Source: Paraburkholderia sp. ZP32-5 (GTDB taxonomy: Bacteria > Pseudomonadota > Gammaproteobacteria > Burkholderiales > Burkholderiaceae). Taken from it: DNA of 64,000 bases. The stretch lies in assembly GCF_021390495.1 (NCBI RefSeq), contig NZ_JAJEJP010000001.1, positions 3,596,001-3,660,000 on the forward strand, given 5' to 3'. The notes under the pieces were generated by a model. That model did not search any database, was not told the DNA's origin, and saw only the letters and a list, made by a program, of their open reading frames with translations. The position numbers and the translations under genes are program-made. Shown here piece after piece: positions 36,246 through 45,962 of this stretch (position 1 is its first letter; each line of letters starts with the position of its first letter).

Positions 36246-36701
36246 ATGACGCGACTGCTGGTACTGCACGGGCCCAACCTCAACCTTCTCGGCACCCGGG
36301 AACCCGAGGTCTACGGTCGCGTGACCCTGCCGCAGATCGATGAGGCGCTCGCCGAGCGCGCCGCCAGCGCAGGCGTCGAGTTCGCGTCGTTCCAGAGCAA
36401 TCACGAAGGCGCGCTGGTCGACCGCATCCAGGCCGCCCGCACCGAAAAGACCGATTTCATTCTGATCAATCCCGCCGCGTACACGCACACGAGCGTGGCC
36501 ATTCGCGACGCACTGGCGGGGATCGGCATCCCGTTCGTCGAGATTCATCTGTCGAACGTGCATCGCCGCGAATCGTTCCGGCATCACTCGTATTTCTCCG
36601 ACCAGGCTGAGGGCGTGATTTGCGGCCTCGGCTGGAAGGGGTATGTGTACGCACTCGAATTCGCGCTCGACCGGCTCGCGGCCGGCTCGTCACGCGGCTG
36701 A
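36246..36701 (+). CDS. aroQ: 3-dehydroquinate dehydratase, type II
   Basis: Dehydrates 3-dehydroquinate to 3-dehydroshikimate, the substrate of AroE. The 151-residue dodecamer-type enzyme starts [21 protein letters not shown] with the active-site Asn and Tyr, and has [20 protein letters not shown] near residue 77 and [17 protein letters not shown] near 98. It stands directly before accB, the usual betaproteobacterial arrangement. Confidence 0.96.
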   Translation: MTRLLVLHGPNLNLLGTREPEVYGRVTLPQIDEALAERAASAGVEFASFQSNHEGALVDRIQAARTEKTDFILINPAAYTHTSVAIRDALAGIGIPFVEIHLSNVHRRESFRHHSYFSDQAEGVICGLGWKGYVYALEFALDRLAAGSSRG

Positions 36702-36779
36702 ATCCAAACACGTCCAATTTGAGCCGGCTACTGCGCGACTGCACACGCCGGCACACTACGCATTGAAAGGGGCAACCTG

Positions 36780-37250
36780 ATGGATCTACGTAAACTCAAA
36801 ACTCTGATCGACCTCGTCTCGGAGTCCGGTATTTCCGAACTCGAAGTGACCGAGGGCGAAGGCAAGGTCCGCATCGTCAAGAATGCGCCGCCGGTTTACG
36901 TGCAACCGTCCGCCACCTACGCCGCTCCGCCGTACCCGCAGGCAGCCCCGGCCTTCGCCGGCGAAGCCCCGGCCGCGGTGAGCGCACCGGCGGCGCCCGC
37001 TGCCGCCGCGCCGCAGGGTCATGTCGTGACTTCGCCGATGGTCGGCACGTTCTACCGCGCGCCGTCACCTGGCGCCGATCCGTTCGTGCAGGTCGGCGAC
37101 ACGGTCAAGGAAGGCCAGACCATCTGCATCATCGAAGCGATGAAGCTGTTGAACGAGATCGAGTCGGACAAGTCCGGCGTGGTCAAGGAAATCCTCGTCG
37201 AAAACGGTCAGGCGGTCGAGTACGGCCAACCGCTGTTCGTGGTCGGCTAA
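36780..37250 (+). CDS. accB: Acetyl-CoA carboxylase biotin carboxyl carrier protein
   Basis: Carries biotin between AccC and the carboxyltransferase in malonyl-CoA synthesis. The 156 residues comprise an N-terminal dimerisation part ([20 protein letters not shown]), a Pro/Ala-rich linker (about 40-78) and the biotinyl domain, with the modified lysine in [13 protein letters not shown] near 121. A clear AAAGGGG precedes the ATG. accC follows 115 bp downstream. Confidence 0.97.
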   Translation: MDLRKLKTLIDLVSESGISELEVTEGEGKVRIVKNAPPVYVQPSATYAAPPYPQAAPAFAGEAPAAVSAPAAPAAAAPQGHVVTSPMVGTFYRAPSPGADPFVQVGDTVKEGQTICIIEAMKLLNEIESDKSGVVKEILVENGQAVEYGQPLFVVG

Positions 37251-37365
37251 CGCGGCAACCAGAGTTCGCCGCCCGCGCGCCGTTGATCCCGAGGCGCGCG
37301 ACCGATCCTCTGCGGCAGCCGCGTCGTGACCGACCCGGCGCCCATTGATGAGTCGAAAACCTGCT

Positions 37366-38730
37366 ATGTTTGAAAAAATCCTCATTGCCAATCGTGGCGA
37401 GATCGCGCTTCGTATCCAGCGAGCCTGCCGCGAACTCGGCGTCAAGACGGTCGTCGTCTATTCAGAAGCCGACAAGGAAGCCAAATATGTGAAGCTCGCC
37501 GACGAGGCGGTTTGCATCGGCCCGGCACCGTCGAATCTGAGCTATCTGAATATGCCGGCGCTGATCAGCGCGGCGGAAGTCACCGACGCCGAAGCGATAC
37601 ACCCCGGCTACGGCTTCCTGTCGGAGAACGCCGACTTCGCCGAGCGCGTCGAGCAGTCCGGCTTCACCTTCATCGGCCCGCGTCCGGAAACCATCCGCAT
37701 GATGGGCGACAAGGTCACGGCCAAGCAGACCATGATCAAGACCGGCGTGCCCTGCGTGCCGGGTTCGGAAGGCGCGTTGCCGGACGATCCGAAAGAGATC
37801 GTGAAGATTGCCCGCCAGGTCGGTTACCCGGTCATCATCAAGGCGGCCGGCGGTGGCGGCGGCCGCGGCATGCGCGTGGTCCATACGGAAGCGGCGCTCG
37901 TGAACGCGGTCAACATGACCCGCGAAGAAGCCGGCCGTGCGTTCGGCAACCCGCAGGTCTATATGGAGAAGTTCCTCGAGAACCCGCGCCACATCGAAAT
38001 CCAGGTGCTGGCCGACTCGTTCAGGAACGCGGTGTGGCTCGGCGAGCGCGACTGCTCGATGCAGCGCCGCCACCAGAAGGTGATCGAGGAAGCGCCGGCG
38101 CCGGGTATCGCGCGCCGTCTGATCGACCGGATCGGCGATCGTTGCGCGGATGCGTGCAAGAAGATGGGCTATCTCGGCGCGGGCACGTTCGAGTTCCTGT
38201 ATGAAAACGGCGAGTTCTACTTCATCGAGATGAACACGCGCGTGCAGGTCGAGCATCCGGTCACCGAGTTGATCACGGGTGTCGACATCGTGCAGGAGCA
38301 GATCCGTATCGCGGCCGGCGAAAAGCTCGCGTTCCGTCAGCGCGACATCCAGTTCCGCGGCCATGCGATCGAATGCCGGATCAACGCCGAAGATCCGTTC
38401 AAGTTCACGCCTTCGCCGGGACGCCTGACGTCGTGGCACATGCCGGGCGGCCCCGGCATCCGCGTCGACTCGCATGCGTACAACGGCTATTTCGTGCCGC
38501 CGAACTACGATTCGATGATCGGCAAGCTGATCGCTTACGGCGCGACGCGCGAACAGGCGATCAAGCGCATGCGCATCGCGCTGTCGGAAATGGTGGTCGA
38601 AGGCATCCAGACCAACATCCCGCTGCACCGCGAACTGATGCTCGACGCGAAGTTCGTCGAAGGCGGCACCAGCATTCACTACCTCGAAAACCGGCTGGCC
38701 GCGCGTCAGCAGGTCGCGGAAGAAGCGTAA
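37366..38730 (+). CDS. accC: Acetyl-CoA carboxylase biotin carboxylase subunit
   Basis: ATP-grasp enzyme carboxylating biotin on AccB. The 454-residue protein starts [19 protein letters not shown] and includes the glycine loop [14 protein letters not shown] (about 160), the [12 protein letters not shown] and [14 protein letters not shown] motifs (about 235 and 288). Seven in-frame upstream codons are excluded because the family starts at MFEK. It follows accB and is followed by prmA within three bases. Confidence 0.97.
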   Translation: MFEKILIANRGEIALRIQRACRELGVKTVVVYSEADKEAKYVKLADEAVCIGPAPSNLSYLNMPALISAAEVTDAEAIHPGYGFLSENADFAERVEQSGFTFIGPRPETIRMMGDKVTAKQTMIKTGVPCVPGSEGALPDDPKEIVKIARQVGYPVIIKAAGGGGGRGMRVVHTEAALVNAVNMTREEAGRAFGNPQVYMEKFLENPRHIEIQVLADSFRNAVWLGERDCSMQRRHQKVIEEAPAPGIARRLIDRIGDRCADACKKMGYLGAGTFEFLYENGEFYFIEMNTRVQVEHPVTELITGVDIVQEQIRIAAGEKLAFRQRDIQFRGHAIECRINAEDPFKFTPSPGRLTSWHMPGGPGIRVDSHAYNGYFVPPNYDSMIGKLIAYGATREQAIKRMRIALSEMVVEGIQTNIPLHRELMLDAKFVEGGTSIHYLENRLAARQQVAEEA

Positions 38731-38733
38731 GTC

Positions 38734-39636
38734 ATGAGCTACCGGGAACTGGTCGCCGAACTGGCGCGCGAGCACGCGGAGGAATTTTCCGACGCACTGC
38801 TCGAACTGGGCGCGCTGTCCGTGTCGGTTGAAGACGCCGACGCCGACACGCCCGATGAGCAGCCGCTGTTCGGCGAACCCGGTCTCACGCCGGATCGCAC
38901 CGCATGGCAACGTTCGCGTGTGATCGCGCTGCTCGCGCCTGAGCACGACCCGGCGCTGCTGCTGACCGCGGCGGCGAACGAGGTGGGACTCGACGCGGCG
39001 CCGGCCTTTACCGTGCGCGAAGTCGAAGAGCAGGACTGGGTGCGGCTCACGCAGTCGCAATTCGATCCGATCCAGATCGGCGAGCGCATCTGGGTCGTGC
39101 CGTCGTGGCACGACGCGCCGGACCCCGACGCATTGGTGCTCGAACTGGACCCGGGCCTCGCATTCGGCACCGGCAGCCATCCGACCACGCGCCTGTGCAT
39201 GGAGTGGATCGAGCAATCGGTACAAGCCGGCCAGTCGGTGCTCGACTATGGCTGCGGCTCCGGCATTCTCGCGATTCTCGCGAAGAAGTGCGGCGCGAAC
39301 CCGGTGATCGGCATCGATATCGATCCGCAAGCGGTCGAATCGGCGCGTCACAACAGCGAGCGCAATCGCGCCGATGTGACCTACGGCCTGCCCGACGAAT
39401 GTCCGGCCGGCGAATTCGACGTGGTGGTCGCCAATATCCTGTCCAATCCGCTGAAGCTGATGGCGTCGATGCTCGTGTCGAAGGTCAAGCCGGGCGGACG
39501 CATCGCGCTGTCGGGCATTCTCGCGCGCCAGGCCGACGAAGTCGCGCAGGTGTACGCGCGCTGGATCGACATCGGCGTATGGCGCGAACACGAAGGTTGG
39601 GTGTGCCTGACGGGAACGCGCCGCGAAAGCCATTAG
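38734..39636 (+). CDS. prmA: Ribosomal protein L11 methyltransferase
   Basis: SAM-dependent trimethylation of L11. The 300-residue protein has the N-terminal L11-binding domain ([18 protein letters not shown]), [17 protein letters not shown] near residue 140 and the SAM motif [19 protein letters not shown] near 170, then [10 protein letters not shown] with the NPP-like site near 230. It starts right after accC, a common betaproteobacterial linkage. Confidence 0.95.
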   Translation: MSYRELVAELAREHAEEFSDALLELGALSVSVEDADADTPDEQPLFGEPGLTPDRTAWQRSRVIALLAPEHDPALLLTAAANEVGLDAAPAFTVREVEEQDWVRLTQSQFDPIQIGERIWVVPSWHDAPDPDALVLELDPGLAFGTGSHPTTRLCMEWIEQSVQAGQSVLDYGCGSGILAILAKKCGANPVIGIDIDPQAVESARHNSERNRADVTYGLPDECPAGEFDVVVANILSNPLKLMASMLVSKVKPGGRIALSGILARQADEVAQVYARWIDIGVWREHEGWVCLTGTRRESH

Positions 39637-39682
39637 AATAAGGCGTATCGTCAACCAACCGCCCCCGGCTTAACGGCTCAAT

Positions 39683-41188
39683 ATGCTCCTGGCGACGCGT
39701 TGTCCCTTCTGCGAAACTGTCTTCAGCCTGCAACCGGCGCAGCTTGCACAGCGCCGCGGTCTCGTGCGTTGCGGGCATTGCCAGGAAGTCTTCGACGCGT
39801 CGAGCAGCCTGTTCGACGTCACCGACGGCGGCGATTTCTCGAAGGCCAAACCGGTGGCCGCCGCGGCGGCGATCGAAGCGCTGTCGGGTGTGCGGCAGAA
39901 GAGTCCTGATTTCAGCGGCGACGCGTGGGATCCGTGGACGCCGGCCGCGGAACCTGGCGCTGGCGCGGCGGCCTACAGCGCCGACCAGGCTTCAGTTGAT
40001 ACCCCTCGCCGCGAACCGGCCAGCATGCTCGACGAGCGTCTGCACGACAACGCGGTCCACATGCCGCTTGCGCCGCTTCCGCTCGGTGGCAACGACAGCG
40101 CAGCGTCTGCCGCGCCCACCCCGCGCACGGCGACCGAGCCTGAATTGCCCGCCGGCGGCTTCACCGCCCCCCTGCCCGCCGATCACGAACCGACGCTGAC
40201 CGACGCGCCGCTCGAACCATTCGCCTATCCCGCCGATGAGCCGGCTGACGAACCGCCCGCCGCTGCGGTAGCACCGGGGGCATCGTCCGCGAACCGATTT
40301 GCCGCATCGCCTGTGACAGCGGCGACGGCAGCGCCTGTCACGCCAGCGCCCGCCGCCGACGAAGCACCGCGCGTATGGCACAAGGCCGAACGCACGGCTT
40401 CATCGACGCTGGATGAACCCGTGCTCGGCGAGCGCGCGAAATTGTATGGAATCCCCGATAACGAGCCGCGCTTCGGCACAGGCAGCGCCGGTTCGACTCG
40501 CTACACCGCAGCAGCAAGCGCAGGCGCCGCGGCTGCCAGCCCGGATACCGGCGGTGGCCTGGGCGGCCCAGGCGGCCCTGCGGGCCCACGCCCGCCCGGC
40601 GGCTTCGGACCCGCGGCGGCGCCCGGCGAACCGTTCTCGGTCAAGCCCGTCAACGACGGCGCCGATCCGTTCCCGATCATGCGCGAGCCGCGTCCCGCCG
40701 AAGGCCGCCGGGTCGGCTTGCTCGCGGCCGGCGTGGTGCTCGCGGTACTGCTCGTGATCGCATTGCTCGCGCAGCTCGCGTGGTGGCAGCGCGAAGCCGT
40801 GCAGGTCGCGATGCCGCGCTCGCAGGTGCTCTATGCGAAGGTGTGCGGGTATCTGGGCTGCCAGCTGACGCCGCCGCACGACATCGACGGGTTGCTCGTC
40901 GAGCCGTCCGATCTGCGGCAGGTCGACGGCCCGCACAAGCTCGAGCTGAAGATGCCGCTGCACAATCGCCTGAACATCGCGCTCGCTTATCCGGCGATCG
41001 AACTCACGCTGCTCGACGATCAGAACAACGTCGCGGTGCGGCGCGTGTTGTGGCCGCAGGATTACGTGCCACCCGGCACCGTGATCGCGGCCGGTCTGCC
41101 CGCTCACGCGACGCAGACGATGATCGTGCACCTCGACACCGGCAACGCGATCGCGTCGAATTTCCGCGTACAGATTTTTTATCCGTAA
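39683..41188 (+). CDS. Zinc-ribbon and DUF3426 domain membrane protein
   Basis: A 501-residue protein of unknown function. It has an MJ0042-type zinc ribbon at the N-terminus ([10 protein letters not shown] and [12 protein letters not shown], two CxxC pairs), a long low-complexity Ala/Pro/Gly region (about 50-335), one membrane helix near 345-370 ([20 protein letters not shown]) and a C-terminal DUF3426 domain ending [11 protein letters not shown]. It follows prmA as in many betaproteobacteria. The topology places zinc finger and DUF3426 domain on opposite membrane faces. A GC-rich hairpin follows at 41200-41221. Confidence 0.87.
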   Translation: MLLATRCPFCETVFSLQPAQLAQRRGLVRCGHCQEVFDASSSLFDVTDGGDFSKAKPVAAAAAIEALSGVRQKSPDFSGDAWDPWTPAAEPGAGAAAYSADQASVDTPRREPASMLDERLHDNAVHMPLAPLPLGGNDSAASAAPTPRTATEPELPAGGFTAPLPADHEPTLTDAPLEPFAYPADEPADEPPAAAVAPGASSANRFAASPVTAATAAPVTPAPAADEAPRVWHKAERTASSTLDEPVLGERAKLYGIPDNEPRFGTGSAGSTRYTAAASAGAAAASPDTGGGLGGPGGPAGPRPPGGFGPAAAPGEPFSVKPVNDGADPFPIMREPRPAEGRRVGLLAAGVVLAVLLVIALLAQLAWWQREAVQVAMPRSQVLYAKVCGYLGCQLTPPHDIDGLLVEPSDLRQVDGPHKLELKMPLHNRLNIALAYPAIELTLLDDQNNVAVRRVLWPQDYVPPGTVIAAGLPAHATQTMIVHLDTGNAIASNFRVQIFYP

Positions 41189-41199
41189 CGCGCCCTCAC

Positions 41200-41221
41200 G
41201 CGCCCGCCTCCGAGCGGGCGC
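41200..41221 (+). terminator. Weak terminator-like hairpin
   Basis: GCGCCCGC (41200-41207) and GCGGGCGC (41214-41221) form a perfect 8-bp stem with a 6-base loop, followed only by TTC. Termination is probably partial. Confidence 0.4.
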
Positions 41222-41270
41222 TTCAATGTCCGTTTCACTGTCATTTACTGACGCAATTTCGGAGCACAAC

Positions 41271-41771
41271 ATGAGTCAAGTCACGCTGGGTGGCAACCCG
41301 ATCGAAGTAGGCGGCACGTTCCCGTCGGTGGGCCAGAAGGCCGCCGAGTTCTCGCTGGTCGGCAAGGACCTGAAGCCGCTGTCGCTCGCCGACTTCGCCG
41401 GCAAGCGCAAGGTACTCAACATCGTGCCGAGCCTCGACACGCCGACCTGCGCGACCTCGACGCGCAAGTTCAACGAAGCCGCTGCGAAGCTCACCAACAC
41501 GGCCGTGATCGTCGTGTCGGGCGATCTGCCGTTCGCCGCGTCGCGCTTCTGCACGACCGAAGGTATCGAAAACGTCGTGACGGCGTCGACCTTCCGCGGC
41601 CATGAGTTCGCGCAGGCATACGGCGTCGACGTGACGAGCGGTCCGCTGACCGGCCTGACCGCGCGCGCGGTCGTCGTGATCGACGAGAACGACAAGGTCG
41701 TGCACGCCGAGCTGGTCGGTGAAATCAAGAACGAACCGAACTACGACGCAGCGCTCGCCGCGCTGAAGTAA
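41271..41771 (+). CDS. tpx: Thiol peroxidase
   Basis: Periplasmic or cytosolic 2-Cys peroxiredoxin reducing lipid and hydrogen peroxides with thioredoxin. The 166-residue protein has the peroxidatic cysteine in [15 protein letters not shown] near 60 and the resolving one in [12 protein letters not shown] near 94, both expected for Tpx. The ATG used gives [15 protein letters not shown], the family start; 15 upstream codons are open but non-family. A perfect 10-bp stem at 41793-41818 follows the stop. Confidence 0.96.
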   Translation: MSQVTLGGNPIEVGGTFPSVGQKAAEFSLVGKDLKPLSLADFAGKRKVLNIVPSLDTPTCATSTRKFNEAAAKLTNTAVIVVSGDLPFAASRFCTTEGIENVVTASTFRGHEFAQAYGVDVTSGPLTGLTARAVVVIDENDKVVHAELVGEIKNEPNYDAALAALK

Positions 41772-41792
41772 GCCTCACGCGCACGAGCCCCT

Positions 41793-41818
41793 GGCGCCGC
41801 GCTTTCACGCGCGGCGCC
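41793..41818. other. Hairpin at the 3' end of tpx
   Basis: GGCGCCGCGC (41793-41802) and GCGCGGCGCC (41809-41818) form a perfect 10-bp stem with a 6-base loop. No T-run follows directly, so a stability role or inefficient termination is likely. Confidence 0.5.
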
Positions 41819-41868
41819 GTCGCATCGTCGCGCCATTTTTCCATCGCTTTTTTACAGGAACGCTCGCC

Positions 41869-42807
41869 TTGGCTACGCTCATCTGCGGCTCGCTCGCCTA
41901 CGACAACATCATGACCTTCGAAGGCCGCTTTCGGGAGCACATCCTGCCGGAGCAGGTCCACATCCTGAACGTGAGCTTTCTGGTGCCGACCATGCGCCGC
42001 GAGTTCGGCGGCTGCGCGGGCAACATCGCCTACGCGCTGAATCTGCTGGGCGGCGACGCACGTATCATGGGCGCGATCGGCGCAGTCGACGCGCAGCTCT
42101 ATATGGATCGGCTCGCGCAGCTCGGCCTGTCGACCGAGAACGTGCTCGTCGTACCCGACACCTACTCGGCGCAGGCGATGATCACGACCGACCTCGAGAA
42201 CAACCAGATCACCGCGTTCCATCCGGGCGCGATGATGCAATCGCATAAGAATCGCGCCGACGAAGTGGCGGGCATCACGCTCGGCATCGTCGCGCCGGAC
42301 GGCTACGACGGCATGGTGCAGCACGCCGAGCAACTGGCGGCCGCGGGCGTGCCGTTCATCTTCGATCCGGGCCAGGGCTTGCCGCTGTTCGACGGCGAGA
42401 CACTCCGGCGCATCATTGAACTTGCTACTTATGTTGCGGTCAACGACTACGAAGCCAGGCTGGTGAGCAACAAGACCGGCTGGTCGACCGAAGAGATCGC
42501 CGCCAAGGTCGACGCACTGATCATCACGCTCGGTGAAAACGGTGCGCAGATCCATCACGGCGGCGGCATCGAAGAGATTCCCGCGGTCAAGGCGAAGCAG
42601 GTACTCGACCCCACCGGTTGCGGCGATGCATTTCGCGGCGGCTTGCTGTACGGTATCGAGAATGGACTGGGCTGGGCGACTACCGGCCGCCTCGCCAGTC
42701 TGATGGGTGCATTGAAAATCGAGCAGCAAGGCCCGCAAAACTACTCGCCCAGCCGGGCGGAGATCAACGAGCGGTTCAAGCAGGCCTTCGGATACGACCT
42801 GCCGTGA
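41869..42807 (+). CDS. PfkB-family carbohydrate (adenosine-kinase-like) kinase
   Basis: Ribokinase-fold kinase, 312 residues, starting with TTG after a well-placed AGGAA. It has the N-terminal LICGSLAYDNIMTF, the first signature GGCAGNIAYALNLLGGDA (about 43-60) and the second DPTGCGDAFRGGLLYG (about 248), where the usual GAGD is GCGD with the catalytic Asp retained. Relatives are annotated as adenosine or sugar kinases; no choice can be made here. The lipoprotein gene follows in 25 bp. Confidence 0.9.
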   Translation: MATLICGSLAYDNIMTFEGRFREHILPEQVHILNVSFLVPTMRREFGGCAGNIAYALNLLGGDARIMGAIGAVDAQLYMDRLAQLGLSTENVLVVPDTYSAQAMITTDLENNQITAFHPGAMMQSHKNRADEVAGITLGIVAPDGYDGMVQHAEQLAAAGVPFIFDPGQGLPLFDGETLRRIIELATYVAVNDYEARLVSNKTGWSTEEIAAKVDALIITLGENGAQIHHGGGIEEIPAVKAKQVLDPTGCGDAFRGGLLYGIENGLGWATTGRLASLMGALKIEQQGPQNYSPSRAEINERFKQAFGYDLP

Positions 42808-42832
42808 TATCGCGAGCTATGGGAGGTTTGGA

Positions 42833-43309
42833 ATGAGAACAACGAGTCGCCTGATCGTCGCCACCTTGATCGCCGGTTCGCTGGCCATGTCGGGGTGTGC
42901 GGTCAACAGCAGTTCTCCCGACGTCTTCACCGCGTCACAAGCGCAACGTGAACAGACGGTTCGCATGGGCACGGTCGATAGCGTACGCGCAGTGCGGATC
43001 AGCTCGAACAACGGCCAGCCGAGCGGCGTCGGCGCACTCGGCGGCGCGGCGCTCGGCGCGCTCGCCGGCAGCTCGATCGGCGGCGGCCGCGGTTCGGTCG
43101 CCACCGGGATCGTCGGCGGCATCGGCGGCGCAGTCGCCGGCAACGCGGTCGAGAACCGCGTCGCGATGCGCGACGGCCTCGAGATCACCGTGCGGCTCGA
43201 CAACGGCGACATGCGTGCGATCACCCAGACTTCCACTGGCGAGGTGTTCCGCGCCGGCGATCGCGTCCGGCTGCTGTCGAGCGGCGGCGTCACGCGCGTG
43301 ACTCATTAA
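42833..43309 (+). CDS. Glycine-zipper outer-membrane lipoprotein (SlyB-like)
   Basis: A 158-residue envelope protein. It has a lipoprotein signal with lipobox LAMSGC (cysteine near residue 22) and a glycine-zipper membrane hairpin (about 65-105: GALGGAALGALAGSSIGGG, then GIVGGIGGAVAGNAV). The C-terminal part (EITVRLDNGDMRAITQ) is a small beta domain. It resembles the SlyB/17-kDa antigen group, which stabilises the outer membrane under stress. A strong terminator follows at 43399-43436. Confidence 0.88.
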   Translation: MRTTSRLIVATLIAGSLAMSGCAVNSSSPDVFTASQAQREQTVRMGTVDSVRAVRISSNNGQPSGVGALGGAALGALAGSSIGGGRGSVATGIVGGIGGAVAGNAVENRVAMRDGLEITVRLDNGDMRAITQTSTGEVFRAGDRVRLLSSGGVTRVTH

Positions 43310-43398
43310 CGGGCACTCGCAGGCACCTACCGACACTCACGGATTTCCCCTCTCGCGCGGCCGCGCGTCGTTCTTTTCCGCGCCGCGACGACGACCTC

Positions 43399-43436
43399 AC
43401 ACGCATGCGCCCTCACGGGTCCATGCGTGTTTTTTT
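43399..43436 (+). terminator. Terminator of the lipoprotein gene
   Basis: ACACGCATG (43399-43407) and CATGCGTGT (43422-43430) form a 9-bp stem followed by a T-run to 43436. It lies 90 bases past the stop. Confidence 0.8.
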
Positions 43437-43565
43437 GTCCGCGCGCCGGATGATGCTTGCGTGCTATTCGCGCGCACGCTTCGTCGATCGGGAACCGCCA
43501 CCGGACTCGCTTCACTGTCACTTCACGCTCGCCTCATCGCGACGAGGCCAGGCAAAAAGCCGGGC

Positions 43566-43601
43566 AAAAAAAATCCCGCTACCGGAAAACCGGTAACGGG
43601 A
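43566..43601 (-). terminator. Terminator of the H1-like gene
   Basis: A 12-base stem (43574-43585 with 43590-43601, one mismatch) around an AAAA loop is followed by eight T on the minus strand. The 375-bp gap 43310-43684 holds only this and the preceding terminator. Confidence 0.85.
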
Positions 43602-43684
43602 CATTGACCGGGCGGCTCGCTCACAACTCGAGCACGACCCGGTCATCAGACACATCTGTCGATGTGCCGAAGTACTTTTACTGC

Positions 43685-44293
43685 TTACGGACGGCTGCCC
43701 GTCGGGAACGGCCATGCCGCTGCCGGGTTCAGCGCGGTCTTCACCGTCGCCGCCGGTGCGCTCGAGACAGCAGGCGCAGCGGGAGCAGGGGCAGCCTTCT
43801 TGGCGACAGCCTTCTTCGCAGGGGCAGCCTTCTTCGCAGGCGCAGCGGCCTTCTTCGCGGCAGCCTTCTTGGCAGGTGCAGCTTTCTTGGCAGCAGCCTT
43901 TTTCGCAGGCGCGGCTTTCTTGGCAGCGGTCTTTTTAGCAGCGGCCTTCTTCGCCGGTGCTGCCTTCTTAGCTGCGGCCTTCTTCGCCGGTGCCTTCTTC
44001 GCAGCAACCTTCTTGGCCGCGACCTTCTTCACTGCCGCTTTCTTCGCCGGTGCTGCCTTTTTCGCCGCTACTTTCTTAGCCGCGACCTTCTTCACTGCCG
44101 CTTTCTTCGCCGGAGCTGCCTTCTTCGCAGCAACCTTCTTCGCTGCTACTTTCTTGGCCGCAACCTTCTTCACTGCGACTTTCTTGGCAGCGACCTTCTT
44201 GGCCGGAGCGGCTTTCTTGGCCGGAGCAGCTTTCTTCGCTGCGGTCTTCTTTGCTGCGGGCTTTTTAGCCGCGGCTTTCTTTGCAGTTGCCAT
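43685..44293 (-). CDS. Histone H1-like Lys/Ala-rich nucleoid protein
   Basis: A 202-residue, extremely basic protein made almost wholly of AAKK, PAKK and VKK units (residues 1-165), resembling bacterial H1/HctB-type proteins (AlgP, BpH1) that bind DNA non-specifically. The last 30 residues are different: an Ala/Pro/Ser stretch ending [12 protein letters not shown]. At DNA level, blocks starting at 44016 and 44079 repeat with a 63-bp period, so repeat number may vary between strains. The second ATG of an ATGATG start is chosen by spacing from GGAG. Homogeneous repeats make alignment-based assignment weak, but composition is decisive. Confidence 0.9.
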   Translation of the reverse strand: MATAKKAAAKKPAAKKTAAKKAAPAKKAAPAKKVAAKKVAVKKVAAKKVAAKKVAAKKAAPAKKAAVKKVAAKKVAAKKAAPAKKAAVKKVAAKKVAAKKAPAKKAAAKKAAPAKKAAAKKTAAKKAAPAKKAAAKKAAPAKKAAAKKAAAPAKKAAPAKKAVAKKAAPAPAAPAVSSAPAATVKTALNPAAAWPFPTGSRP

Positions 44294-44729
44294 CATTTTC
44301 TCCTTCAGGTTTTTGATGAGGTCAGTTCAAACTACACACCCTTCGTCAAAACCCGCTTCCCGCGGGACGCTTTTCATGGCGCGCGCTACGAAGCGGGCTA
44401 TTCATCGGCGTACGCAGGTGCAACGCGCTTACGCTAATGAATGCGGTAAGGCGCGCCGTGCCACGAGGCACCGCGCGCCAGATCTGGTCGGCGTCGACTA
44501 TCGACGCCGGCAATTGCTTGATCGGGCCGCCGGCGACTACGCCAGCGGCTTTTTCCGGGGGGAAGTTTGCCCATCCCACTGAAGGGTTCGCAAAGTGCCT
44601 GTCATGTTTGTGGGCCGTCAAGGCACCGGGCACGCTTTGCATCAGGCCGTTCTGCTCCTAACCCAGGCTGCCGCGGCCTCTGCCGGCGGCATCCCCATCA
44701 ATGAAACCATCCGCGACACGAATCCCGGT
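44294..44729. other. 436-bp gap between nrdB and the H1-like gene
   Basis: Contains several strong inverted repeats and no secure gene. A weak leftward terminator-like stem (CCCGC/GCGGG, 44352-44366, then TTTT on the minus strand) may end nrdB transcripts. A minus-strand frame of 98 codons at 44346-44642 is open but shows no recognised domain or clear ribosome site. Hairpins at 44450-44554 are listed separately. Confidence 0.6.
44450..44554 (+). ncRNA. Candidate small RNA: three hairpins ending in a terminator
   Basis: Plus-strand order: a 13-bp stem with one mismatch (44450-44462 with 44467-44479, ACGA loop), a perfect 9-bp stem (44489-44497 with 44501-44509, CTA loop) and a 10-bp stem with one mismatch (44526-44535 with 44540-44549) followed by T5 at 44550-44554. 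The last is a rightward terminator although both flanking genes run leftward. No convincing promoter was found, and the 5' end is unknown. Confidence 0.3.
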
Positions 44730-45962
44730 TTACTCCCAGGACAGCGCGCCGCCAGTCTGATATTCGATCACTCGCGTCTCGAAGAAGTTGCGCTCCTTCT
44801 TCAGGTCGATCATCTCGCTCATCCACGGGAACGGGTTTTCCTCGTTCGGGTACAGCGGATCGAGACCGATCTGCTGGCAACGGCGGTTGCAGATGAAGCG
44901 CAGATAGCTCTTGAACATCGACGCGTTGAGGCCGAGCACCCCGCGCGGCATCGTATCTTCAGCGTAGCGATATTCGAGCTCGACGGCCTGCTGGAAGATC
45001 TCGCGGATTTCCGCGCGGAACTCAGCGGTCCACAGATGCGGGTTTTCGAGTTTGATCTGGTTGATCAGGTCGATGCCGAAATTGCAGTGCATCGACTCGT
45101 CGCGCAGGATGTACTGATACTGCTCCGCGGCGCCGGTCATCTTGTTCTGACGGCCGAGCGCCAGGATTTGCGTGAAGCCGACGTAGAAGAACAGGCCTTC
45201 CATCACACAGGCGAACACGATCAGCGAGCGCAGCAGCGTCTGGTCTGCTTCGAGCGTACCGGTCTTGAAGGCCGGGTCGGTCAGCACGTGGATGTACGGA
45301 ATCAGGAATTCGTCTTTCGCGCGGATCGACGTAACCTCGTGATACGCGTTGAAGATTTCGCCCTCGTCGAGACCGAGCGACTCGACGATGTACTGATAAG
45401 CGTGCGTGTGGATCGCCTCTTCGAATGCCTGGCGCAGCAGGAACTGGCGGCATTCGGGCGCCGTGATGTGGCGATAGGTACCCAGCACGATGTTGTTGGC
45501 GGCCAGGGAATCCGCCGTCACGAAGAAGCCCAGGTTGCGCTTGACGATGCGGCGCTCGTCCTCGGTCAGCCCGTTCGGGTCTTTCCACAGGGCGATGTCG
45601 CGCGACATGTTCACTTCCTGCGGCATCCAGTGGTTGGCGCAACCGGCCAGATACTTTTCCCAGGCCCACTTGTACTTGAACGGCACCAGCTGATTGACGT
45701 CAGTCTGGCCGTTGATGATGCGCTTGTCGGCGACATTGACGCGCGCTTCGGAAGTAGCCGCGTTGGCAACCGGGTTGGCAACATGAGCAGCGGGAGCGAC
45801 AGCGATGTCGTTCGCGAAGACTTCTTGCGCCGAGAGAGCATGGGGAGCGGAACGCGTTCCGATTTGCGAATCCACAGCCGACCCCGCAGCGTTGCGCAAC
45901 ACGTTCGGTTGCGTCGCGCTCGAGGGAGTTACGGCAGTGATCTCGTCATCCCAGTTGAGCAT
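44730..45962 (-). CDS. nrdB: Ribonucleotide reductase class Ia, beta subunit
   Basis: Radical-generating R2 subunit. The 410-residue protein retains all di-iron ligands and the radical tyrosine: Asp in [12 protein letters not shown], Glu/His/Tyr in [11 protein letters not shown] (the E, H and Y at the spacing of E. coli Glu115, His118, Tyr122), Glu in [14 protein letters not shown] and Glu/His in RDESMHC. The tyrosine makes it Fe-Tyr type, not the Phe-bearing Ic type. An N-terminal stretch of about 80 residues rich in Ala/Asn/Val/Ser precedes the core. The ATG giving MLNWDDEIT is chosen over one five codons earlier. nrdA lies 817 bp upstream. Confidence 0.96.
   Translation of the reverse strand: MLNWDDEITAVTPSSATQPNVLRNAAGSAVDSQIGTRSAPHALSAQEVFANDIAVAPAAHVANPVANAATSEARVNVADKRIINGQTDVNQLVPFKYKWAWEKYLAGCANHWMPQEVNMSRDIALWKDPNGLTEDERRIVKRNLGFFVTADSLAANNIVLGTYRHITAPECRQFLLRQAFEEAIHTHAYQYIVESLGLDEGEIFNAYHEVTSIRAKDEFLIPYIHVLTDPAFKTGTLEADQTLLRSLIVFACVMEGLFFYVGFTQILALGRQNKMTGAAEQYQYILRDESMHCNFGIDLINQIKLENPHLWTAEFRAEIREIFQQAVELEYRYAEDTMPRGVLGLNASMFKSYLRFICNRRCQQIGLDPLYPNEENPFPWMSEMIDLKKERNFFETRVIEYQTGGALSWE

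Noticed and set aside
43662..44582. Phe/Ala/Leu-rich plus-strand frame opposite the H1-like gene
   Set aside because: It merely mirrors the Lys/Ala repeats in the antisense direction; the apparent membrane helices come from the AAGAAG and GCx codons.
44346..44642. 98-codon minus-strand frame after nrdB as a gene
   Set aside because: It has no ribosome site or recognised domain and runs through the strong inverted repeats; mentioned in the gap entry only.
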